Source of the DNA: Phycisphaerae bacterium
GTDB taxonomy: Bacteria > Planctomycetota > Phycisphaerae > Sedimentisphaerales > Anaerobacaceae
Reading direction: 5' to 3'
Length of the DNA stretch: 44,314 bases
Assembly: GCA_012744475.1 (NCBI GenBank)
Contig: JAAYBV010000102.1
Location: 1-44,314, forward strand
Positions 1-8,755 of this stretch are shown here, one piece after another. Under the pieces are notes generated by a model. The model saw only the letters and a program-made list of their open reading frames with translations. It was not told the DNA's origin and did no database searches. The position numbers and the translations under genes were made by a program. The number at the start of each line of letters is the position of its first letter. Position 1 is the first letter of the stretch.

Positions 1-43
1 CGAGGCCAGGAAGGGGGCTGTCATCTCGGAGAGCGTGGCGGAT

Positions 44-152
44 GTCATTTCGACTAAGGGCGAAGCCCGCGCGGAGAAATCTGGCCGAGGATAAGGCAAT
101 AGCCCCTTCGCCGCCAGATTCCTCCACTACGCTGCGCTCCGGTCGGAATGAC
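44..152. repeat. Palindromic intergenic repeat with GTCATTYCGAC ends
   Basis: The left end reads GTCATTTCGAC and the right end reads GTCGGAATGAC, its near reverse complement. Inside these lie GGAGAAATCT and AGATTCCTCC, again complementary with one mismatch. The whole stretch can therefore fold into one long imperfect hairpin. It sits between the window edge and the 3' end of the receiver-domain segment. Repeats with such ends are common between genes in environmental bacterial genomes. No transposase is present, so this is a non-autonomous or REP-like element at most. Confidence 0.6.
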
Positions 153-259
153 AAAGTCGATTGCAGCCTCCGTTGAAGGTTTACCTACAAACATCAAGTG
201 CACCCCGTCACGCGGGAAGGCGGCACAGTCAAATCCGCCGGCGACGGATCGAGCGGTCG

Positions 260-789
260 CTATGACGAGTGGCGGATGGCGGCGGCGATCACCTCGGAGG
301 GGCCGGCCTTGGACAGGAAGACCTCGGCGCCGGCCTTGAGCATGCGCTCGCGGGTCGTGTCCTCTTCGAGCATCGACAGCGCCACGACACGCACGTGCGG
401 CCACTGGGCTCTGATCTGGCGCGTGGCCTCCTCTCCGTTGATGATCGGCATGACCACGTCCATGACGACGACATCGGGTTTCAGTTGGCCCGTCAGGGTG
501 ATGGCGTCGCGGCCGTTTCCGGCCTGCCCCACTACCTCGATGTCCGGCTCTTCTTCGAGCAGGGCGGCCAGTCCGTCACGCATGACCTTGTGGTCGTCCA
601 CCAGCAGGATGCGGAAGCGCTGCCTGGCGGCGGGCGTGTCCGTGGCCGGCTGCGCGGCCGGCCGGAACGGGATCGAAAGGATCGGCGCGCCGGTCTTCTG
701 GGCGGCAGCTTCGCCCGGCACATTCAGCGGAATGGTCAGGATGAAACGGCTGCCCCGGTCGGGAACGCTCTGGACGGTCAGCGAGCCCC
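260..789 (-). CDS. Receiver domain and kinase C-terminus, split by frameshift from the upstream histidine kinase
   Basis: This is the 3' part of a hybrid histidine kinase, in the -1 frame relative to the part upstream. It opens with GSLTVQSVPDRGSRFILTIP, the last strands of a HATPase domain. A Pro/Ala-rich linker of about 40 residues follows, then a CheY-like receiver: acidic pair in LLVDDHK, phospho-acceptor Asp in VVVMDVVMP, conserved Lys in LSKAG. It ends just after the receiver (IRHSS, stop TAG at 262-260), so no DNA-binding domain follows. Reading GGC again after the GGG at 789-787 restores FLGGSLTV, the expected kinase sequence. The two parts together would make about 1159 residues. Either one G is missing from the C4/G4 run at 786-789 (mutation or sequencing error) or ribosomes slip back one base. 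No convincing start codon for separate translation was found. Confidence 0.75.
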
Positions 790-3738
790 GAGGAACTGGA
801 CGCGCTCGCGAATGTTGAAAAGGCCGAACCCATTCTGCCCGGCAGCATCCAGACGCTCCGGCTCGAATCCACGCCCTTTGTCCGACACGGTCACGAAGAG
901 GACTCGATTTCGCTGCTGAACCACGACGGCGGCCTGTTTGACGTTGGCGTGTTTGACCACGTTGAAGAGCATCTCGCGTGCGGCCTTGTAGAGGAATGTC
1001 TTGAGCGTCTGGGAAGAGAGGTCCACGCCGGCGCCGATCTTCAGTCGCACCCTCAGCCCGCACGTCGTATGAATCTGCTCGATGAGCCACTGGAGCACTT
1101 CGCGAAGGTCTCCGTGATGCAGGACAGGCGGACTGAGCTCGTGGGACAAGCCGCGAGATTTGTGGATGGACTCGGCGATCAGGCTGGTGGTTTCGTCCAC
1201 GATTTCGCGGAGCTCCGGCGTGCCTTTGAGCCTCCTGGTGAGGATATTGAGCCGCAGTTTGGACCCGACCAGCAGTTGCTGAAGATCATCGTGGAGCAGC
1301 TCGGCCAGTCGCCGGCGCTCTCGATCCTCGGCCTCCGACAGTTCGGCCGTCAGCCTCTGGAGCTGCGACGTTCGTTTCTCCAGCTCTTGCATTGTTTCCT
1401 GGCGGGCCGTCACATCCTGCAAGTTCAGCACGAGGAACCGGACCTCGCCGGCGTCGTCCAGAAGAGGGGTCAGTTGCCAGTTCCAGTAGCTGACCCCGCG
1501 TTCCGGGTGCTCCGGATAGGCGAACGGTTTGGCGAGGGCATGGTACGGTTGTTTCGTCCGGACCACCTGCTCGAAAATCGCCTGGTTCTCCGCGTTCAAA
1601 TACAGGTCGAAGTGGTTCTTGCCGATGAAGTCTTCGGGTTCTCTGTCGTCCACTCTGGCATAGGCATCGTTCACCTGGACGAAGTTGAATTGGCGATCCA
1701 TGAACGCCAGCGGCGTGATGGTGTGTCGGAAGAAACCCTCCAGCAGTCGCGACCGTTCGCGAAGACTCTTCTCCGCCAGCCGGCGCCGCGCCACCTCCTC
1801 CTCCAGCCGGCTCACCGTATTGCCCAGCTCCTCCGTCTGGGCGCGGACCTCTTCGGCCAACTGCTCGTTCAGGCGACGCAGCTCCGCCTCCATCTCCTTC
1901 CGCTGTGTCACGTCGTATAGCACGCCGAGCATGCGAACGCCTCGATTCTGCTCGTCGCGAATGACCCGGCCCCGTGACGTGAGCCAGGCGATCTTCTGGT
2001 CGGGACGGACGATGCGAAACTCCGTCTGGAAGTCACCGGCCGTCGTCAGGATGTCCTGTATCTGCACCTGGAGTCTGTCTCGATCCGCCGGATGTACATA
2101 GTCGAAGAAGAACGTGGCCGCAGGCCGGGTCTGGGGATCGGCGCCGATCAGTTCATATACGCGCTCGTCCCAGAAACCGCACTCGTTCTGAACATCCCAT
2201 TCCCACAAGCCCATCCGCCCGCCTTCGAGGGCCAGGCGCAGCCGCTGCGCGCTCTCTTGCAGAGTCTGCTCGGTTCGTTTGCGCTCGGTGATGTCCTGAA
2301 CGATCCCGAAGCCGCCCAGCACCTCGTCTTCCTCATCCAACTCCAGAGAAGCCCTCGCGCGCACCCATTTAACCTGTCCGCCGACCACAATGCGGTGCTC
2401 GACGTCGTAAGGCTCTCCTCGCAGCGCGAGTTGCCATTTCCTGTCAATGTGCGAACGGTCGTCGGGATGGACGGCCGCCAGAAACGTCTCATAGGTCACG
2501 GGGGTGCCCTGTGGCACGCCGAAGATACGGTAGCTCTCGTCGGACCACGACAGAACGTTCCGCCGCACGTCCATCCGCCAACTGCCGATCTGTCCGACCA
2601 TCTGGGCGCGATCCAGGTCCTCCTGGCTTCGGCGCAGCGCTGTTTCCGTCTCGATGCGCTGCATGGCGACCGCCACAAGATCGGAGACCTCCTTCATCAC
2701 GGCGATGTGTTCGGGCCGGAACCGGGTCCGCGAGCGAGTGCCGAACGACAGGGTTCCGATGAGACGGTCCTGGACCAGGAGGGGATGGCAGCAATAGGCT
2801 TGGATGCCGTACGACTTGATCAGTTCCGTGCGGGAGTCCGCGGTGTTCAGGACATCCTCGACCACGACCCGTGTGCGGTCGCGCGCCGCACAACCGCAGA
2901 CGGCGGCGCCGTAGTCGAGCCACGCGATCCGGCGCGCTTGTTCCTCGGGGATTCCTGCGCAGGCGTTCAGGCGCAGTCTCCCGGCCTGCTCATCGACGAG
3001 GAAGTTGAAGAAGGTGTGACAGTCAAGGAAGTCCATGATCTGCCGACAGAGATCCTCGACGAGCCTCTGGGGATCGCCGCTCTGAAGGAGATGTGCCGCA
3101 GTGTTCGAAAGCAGCTCGTCTCGACGGGCGCTCCACCGGGCGGCCTCTTCGGCGGCCTTGCGGCCCGTGATGTCGTAGCCGTACAGGTTCGCGCATCGTT
3201 CCGAGCCAATGGGCGCCACGGAGAAGGCATAGGTCGTGCGCGCGCATGTCACTTCCATCTCACAGACCTGACCATCTTCCAGGGCCTGCTCAACCTTCTT
3301 CCGGATGGCATCGGGCACCACGCGGCCCGCGTTGCAGTGCCAAAATCGCAGCAAGCGCTTGCTGGCGGCGTTGGCGAACAATAGGATGCCGTCGCGTGAA
3401 ACGCGGAGCACCGGCGAAGGGTTCTGGTCGGGGAACAGCGCCGTCGCCCGCAAGGTCTCCTGCGCCTTCTGGTGTTCGGCCACGGCCTTCTTGAGTTCTT
3501 CATTGGCGTGCTGGAGCTTGACGGTTTGTGCCTGTACGCGCTGCTGCAATTCCTCAGCAGTCGTCTCGACGGGCGCCCGATCGGCGTCACCGGTCGGCAA
3601 AGCATGTGACGTCGAAACGGGTCGCAGCGGCGCGACCGCCGGTGGCGAATGCTGTTTGCGGCGACGGCCGAGCCGGCCGGCGGCGGCCTCCTGTTTCGAA
3701 TCCTCGGTCATCGCGTGGTCTTCTGTGTCCACTTCCAT
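778..3738 (-). CDS. Multi-sensor PAS/GAF histidine kinase (NarL/UhpB-type transmitter), C-terminus frameshifted
   Basis: The protein is a cytoplasmic-looking sensor kinase of 986 residues in this frame with no clear membrane segment. In order: a coiled coil (about 60-95), PAS (100-190), GAF (205-360), two PAS/PAC modules (380-486 and 495-612, each ending DITERK or DVTQRK), a second coiled coil (615-665), a fourth PAS (665-780) and a HisKA_3-type transmitter. The likely phospho-acceptor is His816 in AELLHDDLQQLL. The ATPase shows the N-box around FNVVKHA, DKGRGF and GFGLFNIRERV. The frame then runs out at LGAR-stop, exactly where the ATPase should continue GGSLTV. Start at 3738 was chosen because AGGGGG precedes it by a few bases; an ATG at 3855 lies upstream of the candidate promoter, and one at 3711 is possible. 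HisKA_3 kinases usually signal to NarL-type regulators; here the receiver is probably fused. Confidence 0.85.
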   Translation of the reverse strand: MEVDTEDHAMTEDSKQEAAAGRLGRRRKQHSPPAVAPLRPVSTSHALPTGDADRAPVETTAEELQQRVQAQTVKLQHANEELKKAVAEHQKAQETLRATALFPDQNPSPVLRVSRDGILLFANAASKRLLRFWHCNAGRVVPDAIRKKVEQALEDGQVCEMEVTCARTTYAFSVAPIGSERCANLYGYDITGRKAAEEAARWSARRDELLSNTAAHLLQSGDPQRLVEDLCRQIMDFLDCHTFFNFLVDEQAGRLRLNACAGIPEEQARRIAWLDYGAAVCGCAARDRTRVVVEDVLNTADSRTELIKSYGIQAYCCHPLLVQDRLIGTLSFGTRSRTRFRPEHIAVMKEVSDLVAVAMQRIETETALRRSQEDLDRAQMVGQIGSWRMDVRRNVLSWSDESYRIFGVPQGTPVTYETFLAAVHPDDRSHIDRKWQLALRGEPYDVEHRIVVGGQVKWVRARASLELDEEDEVLGGFGIVQDITERKRTEQTLQESAQRLRLALEGGRMGLWEWDVQNECGFWDERVYELIGADPQTRPAATFFFDYVHPADRDRLQVQIQDILTTAGDFQTEFRIVRPDQKIAWLTSRGRVIRDEQNRGVRMLGVLYDVTQRKEMEAELRRLNEQLAEEVRAQTEELGNTVSRLEEEVARRRLAEKSLRERSRLLEGFFRHTITPLAFMDRQFNFVQVNDAYARVDDREPEDFIGKNHFDLYLNAENQAIFEQVVRTKQPYHALAKPFAYPEHPERGVSYWNWQLTPLLDDAGEVRFLVLNLQDVTARQETMQELEKRTSQLQRLTAELSEAEDRERRRLAELLHDDLQQLLVGSKLRLNILTRRLKGTPELREIVDETTSLIAESIHKSRGLSHELSPPVLHHGDLREVLQWLIEQIHTTCGLRVRLKIGAGVDLSSQTLKTFLYKAAREMLFNVVKHANVKQAAVVVQQRNRVLFVTVSDKGRGFEPERLDAAGQNGFGLFNIRERVQFLGAR

Positions 3739-3783
3739 CTGCCCCCTACGCTCTGCCCCGTCTCCGCCGCAGGCCGAAACACC

Positions 3784-3840
3784 ATCCTGCCGTAGTATAC
3801 GCGACAGCGGCTCTGTCAAGAAGCACAATTGCGGCAGGAT
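3784..3840 (-). promoter_or_regulatory. Candidate promoter of the kinase gene inside a perfect 9-bp inverted repeat
   Basis: On the minus strand TTGACA (3819-3814) and TATACT (3799-3794) lie 14 bases apart, which is shorter than the usual 16-18. They are flanked by ATCCTGCCG (3784-3792) and its exact reverse complement CGGCAGGAT (3832-3840). The repeat could be an operator or a hairpin. The hexamers are convincing but the spacing is not. Confidence 0.35.
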
Positions 3841-3842
3841 CA

Positions 3843-3950
3843 AAGCAAAGATCAAACCGCAAAGTGCAGAAAAGAGGAAGTCATCCGCCGAAGGCGGATG
3901 CCGCTATTTTGATTTTTGCCTCTTGCTTTTTGCTTGGAATCGCCCTTGGT
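3843..3950. repeat. A/T-rich palindromic intergenic element with perfect hairpin
   Basis: The core is CATCCGCC-gaa-GGCGGATG (3882-3900), a perfect 8-bp stem. On both sides lie A-rich and T-rich arms that roughly complement each other (AAAGAGG on the left, CCTCTTGCTTTTTGC on the right). The element sits between the divergent kinase and sigma-factor genes and holds most of the gene-free stretch there. Its base composition (long A and T runs) differs from the G+C-rich genes around it. Confidence 0.45.
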
Positions 3951-4038
3951 TTTCCTGTAAACGCCCGGACACCAGGACGGCTCTATAGGGGTAGAGATCT
4001 CGATCCCGATTTCGCTCGCGTCGTCGGGAGGCCATGGC

Positions 4039-4566
4039 TTGGAAACGATCGTTTTGCAGGACAGAGCGGCTTTGTCTGACAAGAGCTTTGAAAACTTGGT
4101 CCATGAGTACGGCCGGCAGGTGCTCAACACGGCTCTGCGCGTGCTGGGCGATGTGAATCTGGCCAATGATGTCCATCAGGAGGTGTTCTTATCCATCTGG
4201 CGTCGCTGGCCCAGCTACAACGGACAGACCTGCTGGCCTGCGTATCTGTACCGCGCTACGGTGCGAAAGGCTCTGGAGGTTGCGCGGCGGGCCAACGGGT
4301 ACCGCCCGCAAGCTCCGCCGGGGCCGGACCGGGATGACCGCCGGCCCGACGGCGACATGCAGGCCGATGAGCTCCGGCAGAAGCTGGGAGCGGCGCTGGC
4401 GAAGCTGCCGGCCCATCAGGCGGATGCGTTTGTGCTGCTGCGTCTGGAAGGTCTGCCGACAGCTGAGGTGGCCGAGATCCTGGGCTGCTCGGGCCAGACG
4501 GTCCGCGTCCATCTCCATCGTGCGTTGAAGAAGCTCGGTCGCGAGTTGAAGCCCTATCTGGGCTGA
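4039..4566 (+). CDS. ECF-type RNA polymerase sigma factor (pair 1)
   Basis: This 175-residue protein has the two-domain layout of an ECF sigma factor. Region 2 is FENLVHEYGRQVLNTALRVL with the following DVHQEVFLSIW core-binding helix. Region 4 is LPAHQADAFVLLRLEGL, then EVAEILGCSGQTVRVHLHRA, a helix-turn-helix for the -35 element. The start is TTG at 4039, with GGGAGG seven bases upstream (4026-4031). The ATG at 4034 is in another frame. The stop is 14 bases before the anti-sigma gene, so both are probably cotranscribed. The sigma factor is probably held by that membrane protein until a periplasmic signal arrives. The signal is unknown. Confidence 0.9.
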   Translation: METIVLQDRAALSDKSFENLVHEYGRQVLNTALRVLGDVNLANDVHQEVFLSIWRRWPSYNGQTCWPAYLYRATVRKALEVARRANGYRPQAPPGPDRDDRRPDGDMQADELRQKLGAALAKLPAHQADAFVLLRLEGLPTAEVAEILGCSGQTVRVHLHRALKKLGRELKPYLG

Positions 4567-4580
4567 GTGAAAGGTAGTGT

Positions 4581-5912
4581 ATGAATCGCCACAGACAGAT
4601 CAACAGACTCCTTCCGGCGTTCGCGTTGGGCGAACTGGATCCGACGCAGGCTTCGCAGGTGCGCCGCCATGTAGCGGAATGCTCTCGGTGTCGGCAGGAT
4701 CTGGAGCGGCAGGAACGACTGCTGGCGCGCATCGCCTGTCTGGGCGAGCAATCGGTAGATCGGCAAGCGTGCGAGTCGGCGGGGCGCAGAGTCCTGTCGG
4801 CCGCGACCCAGGAACGAATGGAACGACCGCGCCGGGCCGTCGAATCCGGTGGCGCGAGCATATGGAGAATTGTCATGAAGAGTGGAACCACAAAACTTGC
4901 TGTTGCCGCCCTGATCGTTGTGGGCTTGGCCCTCGCTTTGTACACGTTCAGCGGCGCCGGCGCGACCGATGCTTACGCCCAAGTCGTGGACCGGCTGCAC
5001 AACGCCCAAACCCTGACGTACAGCATCGTCAACAAGACGGGCATGGAGACCATGCCGACCGTTCGGACACAGATCGCCTTCAAGGAGCCGGGCTATCTGC
5101 GAACCTCCACGGCCGACGGGTATGTGACTGTCATGCACGCGTCCGAGGCCGGCGTCAGAGGGCTGAATCTCATACCCCTGCAGAAGAAGTACATGACCTT
5201 CGAGTTCACGAACGTGCCGGACACTCCCGACACCGGGCCCTATGTGTCTGTCGAAAAACTGCGCGCCCTTCCGAGCCAGGCCGATGAGGGCCTGGGGCAG
5301 ATGAAGATCGACGGGAGGACCCTGGAGGGCTACCGGGTTCGCGAGGCCGACACGACCACCACGGTATGGGTGGACCCGCGAAGCGGAGAGCCTGCCCGCG
5401 TGGAGATGGAATTCGCTGCGGCGCCGGGCATGGACATGGTCCTCAGCGACTTCCAGTTCGATGTCACGTTGGACGATTCGCTGTTCAGCCTCGAACCGCC
5501 GGCCGGATACGAGCCTATGGGGCTCGATCTCCAGGCCGACATGGACGAGGTCGGCGAAAAGGACCTCATCGCGTTCCTGCGGCTCTGGTCGAGCTGGACC
5601 ACAGACCGGACCTTCCCCCCGACCCTGACGGGTACCGAGATCGGCAAGATCGCCATGCAGATGGGCCAGGAAGGCAAGTTCACCGGCTCCTCGGGGTCCG
5701 ATCGCGATCAGGAAGCGAAGATCATGTACAACGCGATGGTGTTCATGCGCAAGCTGCCCTCGGGCTCATGGCGCTATGCTGGCCAAAATGTCTCCTTCGG
5801 GGACCCGCAGACGCCGATCTTCTGGTACTGTCCGGAAGGTGCAGCGACCTGGCGGGTGATCTACGCGGACCTGAACGTCAAGACCGTTACGCCGGAAATG
5901 CTGCCCAAGTAG
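4581..5912 (+). CDS. Anti-sigma factor with zinc-finger (zf-HC2), one TM helix and LolA-like periplasmic domain (pair 1)
   Basis: The N-terminus carries the zinc anti-sigma motif His30-x3-Cys34-x2-Cys37 (HVAECSRC). One membrane helix lies at about 97-118 (LAVAALIVVGLALALYTF). The roughly 320 residues after it should be periplasmic. They begin AYAQVVDRLHNAQTLTYSI and continue with strands typical of LolA/LppX-like lipoprotein-sorting folds (VWVDPRSGEPARVEME). The last 120 residues form a separate module ending WRVIYADLNVKTVTPEML, which resembles the end of the pair-2 protein at 8756-10198. The ATG at 4581 follows AAAGGTAG. The gene ends 25 bases before a strong terminator. The cytosolic zinc finger probably binds the sigma factor encoded just upstream. 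That link is inferred from gene order. Confidence 0.85.
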   Translation: MNRHRQINRLLPAFALGELDPTQASQVRRHVAECSRCRQDLERQERLLARIACLGEQSVDRQACESAGRRVLSAATQERMERPRRAVESGGASIWRIVMKSGTTKLAVAALIVVGLALALYTFSGAGATDAYAQVVDRLHNAQTLTYSIVNKTGMETMPTVRTQIAFKEPGYLRTSTADGYVTVMHASEAGVRGLNLIPLQKKYMTFEFTNVPDTPDTGPYVSVEKLRALPSQADEGLGQMKIDGRTLEGYRVREADTTTTVWVDPRSGEPARVEMEFAAAPGMDMVLSDFQFDVTLDDSLFSLEPPAGYEPMGLDLQADMDEVGEKDLIAFLRLWSSWTTDRTFPPTLTGTEIGKIAMQMGQEGKFTGSSGSDRDQEAKIMYNAMVFMRKLPSGSWRYAGQNVSFGDPQTPIFWYCPEGAATWRVIYADLNVKTVTPEMLPK

Positions 5913-5937
5913 CCGTCGTGCCGACGTCGAGAAGACA

Positions 5938-5972
5938 GGGGCCGGGTCCCGATGGCTGTCGGGACCGGCCCC
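5938..5972. terminator. Bidirectional hairpin terminator between convergent genes
   Basis: GGGGCCGGGTCCCGA (5938-5952) pairs with TCGGGACCGGCCCC (5959-5972) with one bulged G and a six-base loop. It lies between the plus-strand anti-sigma gene and the minus-strand PKD gene, ending 13 bases before the latter's stop. The downstream T run is short (TT), so it may work as a G+C-rich stem from both sides. Confidence 0.7.
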
Positions 5973-5985
5973 TTCGCGTTGGCCC

Positions 5986-7380
5986 CTACGGGGCGGTTAC
6001 AGTGACCTCCACCGTCATGCTGTTGATGAATCCGTCGTTGTCGATTACGAGGCACGTTACAGTCCCCGAGAATTCGCAGTCCCAGGTGTGGTTGATGGTG
6101 GGCGTCATGGTGTAGTCATCGACGTGCCCGTCGTTGTCCCAGTCCCACGCGTACTGATCGATGTACCCGTCCGGGTCGTGGCACTCGCTGGCATCGAACG
6201 TGATGGGGGTTCCGACGGTGCCCACGTAAGGCCCGATCCCAACCGTGATGGGCACACAGGCGCCCAGTGTTTTGAGCGTTACGGGGACGCTCTTGGTGAC
6301 GCCGGCAGAGCAACTCACGGTGATCGAGCCATTGGCTATGCCCATGAACGCCTTCGGGATGGCGATGCGCGCGTGGACCTCGTGCTGACAGTCGGGCTCG
6401 ACCGTGAAGCCGGTCGAATCGAACGAGACATTCGAACTGGCAATCAGGTTCCCCGGTCCGGTGATGTGGCTGCATTGCAGAGTGACCGACTCCAGCGCGA
6501 CCTTCCCGTACGTTTCGCAGACCTGAAGGGCGACATCGTATACCGCATCCGGTTCCACGGTTAGTGTGACCTGATCCGGCGTGACCGCCAGCCCGGGAAG
6601 GCACGTCAATTCCCCGCACATCATGTCCAGTTGGCCGTTCGGACAGCCCGCGCAGACGTTCAGGGTGACACTCTCGCCCTGGCATACTTCGCCCGCGTGA
6701 ATCTGCTGGACGACGGCTTGCCCGTCGCGGACCGCTGCCACGTTCAACTGAAAGGAATCGTCGGCTGCGCCCACGAGTTTGATCTTGTAGTCGCCCGCCG
6801 CGTAGAGGGGCAGCGCGACCGTCTGTGTCGAAGTCTGTGCGTTCTCCTCGGCGAGGACAACCGTCCGCTGGTAGGACGCCCCCGGGATCTTCTGATCCAC
6901 CGCTCCCGAGGCATAGTTCAGCCCCACGTGTCGGCCCTTCGGGTCATACACGTGCAGGTCGGCAAAGGCCGAGCTCAGGGTGAACGTCAGGATTGTCTCC
7001 GGACCGGTGACGGTGACGCGCGCCGTGTCCCAGGCCATGTTGTCGCCCGGGCCGAACACCTGCATCCACACCTCACCGGCAAAGGCGCTGTGCCAGGTGT
7101 GCGTGCAGATCGGCAAGGTGACACATTCGTAGTTCTTGTCCATGTCCCAATCCCAGTGGTAGCCCTCGATCGTGCTGCCGTCGCCGATATACGAGGTGCT
7201 CGCATTGAACTCGATCGGTACGCCGACCTTGCCATAGTAGGGTCCGCCCGCGTGGGCAAAGAGATAGGGTATGGCGTTCGGATCGTCTTCCGCCAGTGCC
7301 GGATGTAGTCCCACCATGCCGACGCCGATCAGCGCGCCGAGCATGGCCGCCATCCACAGGTTCCTTCTTGTTGTCACCAT
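5986..7380 (-). CDS. Secreted protein with two PKD domains and a cysteine-rich centre
   Basis: The 464-residue product begins with a Sec signal peptide (MVTTRRNLWMAAMLGALIG, cut near HPALA-ED). A PKD domain follows at about 36-120 (PIEFNASTS, GYHWDWDMD), with a second at 380-464 (PITFDASECHDPDG, QYAWDWDNDG, VIDNDG). Between them is a beta-rich region with many Cys residues (VCQGESVTLNVCAGCPNG, MMCGELTC), probably disulfide-bonded outside the cell. No enzyme motif was seen. PKD domains usually mediate surface or protein contacts. The start at 7380 was preferred because AAAGGAG lies ten bases before it and the signal peptide begins there; an in-frame ATG at 7419 lacks this. The gene converges on the anti-sigma gene and shares its terminator. 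Confidence 0.85.
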   Translation of the reverse strand: MVTTRRNLWMAAMLGALIGVGMVGLHPALAEDDPNAIPYLFAHAGGPYYGKVGVPIEFNASTSYIGDGSTIEGYHWDWDMDKNYECVTLPICTHTWHSAFAGEVWMQVFGPGDNMAWDTARVTVTGPETILTFTLSSAFADLHVYDPKGRHVGLNYASGAVDQKIPGASYQRTVVLAEENAQTSTQTVALPLYAAGDYKIKLVGAADDSFQLNVAAVRDGQAVVQQIHAGEVCQGESVTLNVCAGCPNGQLDMMCGELTCLPGLAVTPDQVTLTVEPDAVYDVALQVCETYGKVALESVTLQCSHITGPGNLIASSNVSFDSTGFTVEPDCQHEVHARIAIPKAFMGIANGSITVSCSAGVTKSVPVTLKTLGACVPITVGIGPYVGTVGTPITFDASECHDPDGYIDQYAWDWDNDGHVDDYTMTPTINHTWDCEFSGTVTCLVIDNDGFINSMTVEVTVTAP

Positions 7381-8213
7381 GTTTCGTTGCTCCTTTCGCA
7401 CACTCCGCGCAGAACTCACAGGCGCGAACTCCTCCGCGGGTCCGAGCCATACCGTCCCGACGCAGTTTCAAGTCCATAGGGATTCGATCAACAGAGGTGA
7501 ATGCCACCGCGTGATGATTGCGGCGGGCCACGAATCCGGCGCGAGGTTGTCATACCTGTGCCGTCGCCCACGGCGGGTTCGGCCTCCGGAGCAGGGAAAA
7601 TCGAATCCCGAAGCACGAAATCCGAAACAAGCTCGAATGTCAAAATCCGAAATACCAAACGGTTGTCTCCTGAGGTCACCCTGGCGTCGCAGGGGTTTGG
7701 AGCACTCGGGCTTCGTGCTCTGGATTTGCTTCGGATTCCGAGATTCGTGCTCCGCATTTTAGAGCCGGGGTGGTGAGAAATGCCCTGACGTGAGCGTAGT
7801 GTGGTGCCCACGCATCGGATGCCTGTCGATGTGTTCAGACAAATTGCGCCATCGTGCCACGACATAGACGTCGGTCCCTCTCACGATGTCCGGCAGTTGC
7901 CGTTTCCGGCAATTGCCCGTTGATAGACATACTCCGCGTTGGAAGATCCGCTCCGCGTCTCAGACGGCTGTCCGAATCCCGCGCCGGTGCCGATCTCGCT
8001 GGTGAGCCGCCGTGATGCCGGCCGATTTCTCCACACGCCTTTCCTTCCGATTCCTACCTACTTGACGTTTGAGATCAATGAGCATTTCACTTGATTTCTA
8101 TTTTTTTCTGGGTGGGGGGGGCGGTTTCGCGTCTTTTCGTGTCGCAAGGCGGAAACGAGCCTCACTATATGGTGAAAATGTGGATCGGACTTCGGTCTCT
8201 TGGGGTATTGACG
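7381..8213. other. Long gene-free stretch between PKD gene and sigma pair 2
   Basis: No open frame here resembles a protein. It holds a palindromic repeat (7599-7760), short homopolymer tracts just before the sigma gene (T7 at 8101-8107, G8 at 8114-8121) and TTGACG at 8062-8067, which lacks a good -10 partner. The rest shows nothing I can name. Confidence 0.5.
7599..7760. repeat. Large palindromic repeat of the AATCCGAAGCACGAAATCC type
   Basis: The left arm (7599-7660) reads CCGAAGCACGAAATCCGAAA and ends TACCAAAC. The right arm (7694-7760) reads GTTTGGAGCACTCGGGCTTC, then GGATTTGCTTCGGATT and ATTCGTGCTCCG. The arms are imperfect reverse complements around a central spacer of about 30 bases. 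Repeats of this wording occur in many copies between genes of planctomycetes (recalled, not searched). Confidence 0.6.
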
Positions 8214-8753
8214 ATGGAAATGGAAAAGGACAACTACTACGTGGAACGTTGCCTGGATGGCCATCCAGACGACTTTCGCCATCTGGTGCGGCGGTATCAA
8301 CCGATCCTGCTGGCCCATTTAGCCGGCAAGCTGGGCAGCAGGGACCGCGCCGAGGAGGCCGCCCAGGAGACGCTGGTGAGGGCCTACTTCAACATGAGCA
8401 GGCTCAAGGTGCCCGAGAAGTTCTTCTCCTGGCTGCTGGGCATCGCAGAGCGTGTGGCGATGGAGCAGCAGCGAGCCGAGGGCGTCAGGCGGCAGCGCGA
8501 GTTGGTCCGGACCTCCTCGCAGGAAGTGTCGCCGCCGGAGTTGTCCGAGGATTACGGTCTGGAGGCGGCCGTCGCCGGTCTGGCCGAGCCCTATCGACAG
8601 GTGATCCTGCTGCGTTATTACGGGCAACTGTCCTGTGCCGGGATCGCCGACCAGCTCGACATGCCTCTGGGCACGGTCACCAAGACGCTATCAAGGGCCT
8701 ACGCTCTGCTGCGAGAGGCGATGCAGCGGCGGCGCGAAGTGTATGAGGTGTAA
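8214..8753 (+). CDS. ECF-type RNA polymerase sigma factor (pair 2)
   Basis: About 179 residues. Region 2 is DFRHLVRRYQPILLAHLAGK followed by EEAAQETLVRAYFNM and the FFSWLLGIAERVAME helix. Region 4 is LAEPYRQVILLRYYGQLSCA with GIADQLDMPLGTVTKTLSRA as helix-turn-helix. The start is uncertain. ATG 8214 (MEMEKDNYY) aligns best with family N-termini, but the frame stays open to 8091 through a G8 tract, and ATG 8169 is also possible. The stop TAA (8751-8753) is two bases before the next ATG, which suggests translational coupling to the anti-sigma gene. Confidence 0.88.
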   Translation: MEMEKDNYYVERCLDGHPDDFRHLVRRYQPILLAHLAGKLGSRDRAEEAAQETLVRAYFNMSRLKVPEKFFSWLLGIAERVAMEQQRAEGVRRQRELVRTSSQEVSPPELSEDYGLEAAVAGLAEPYRQVILLRYYGQLSCAGIADQLDMPLGTVTKTLSRAYALLREAMQRRREVYEV

Positions 8754-8755
8754 CC

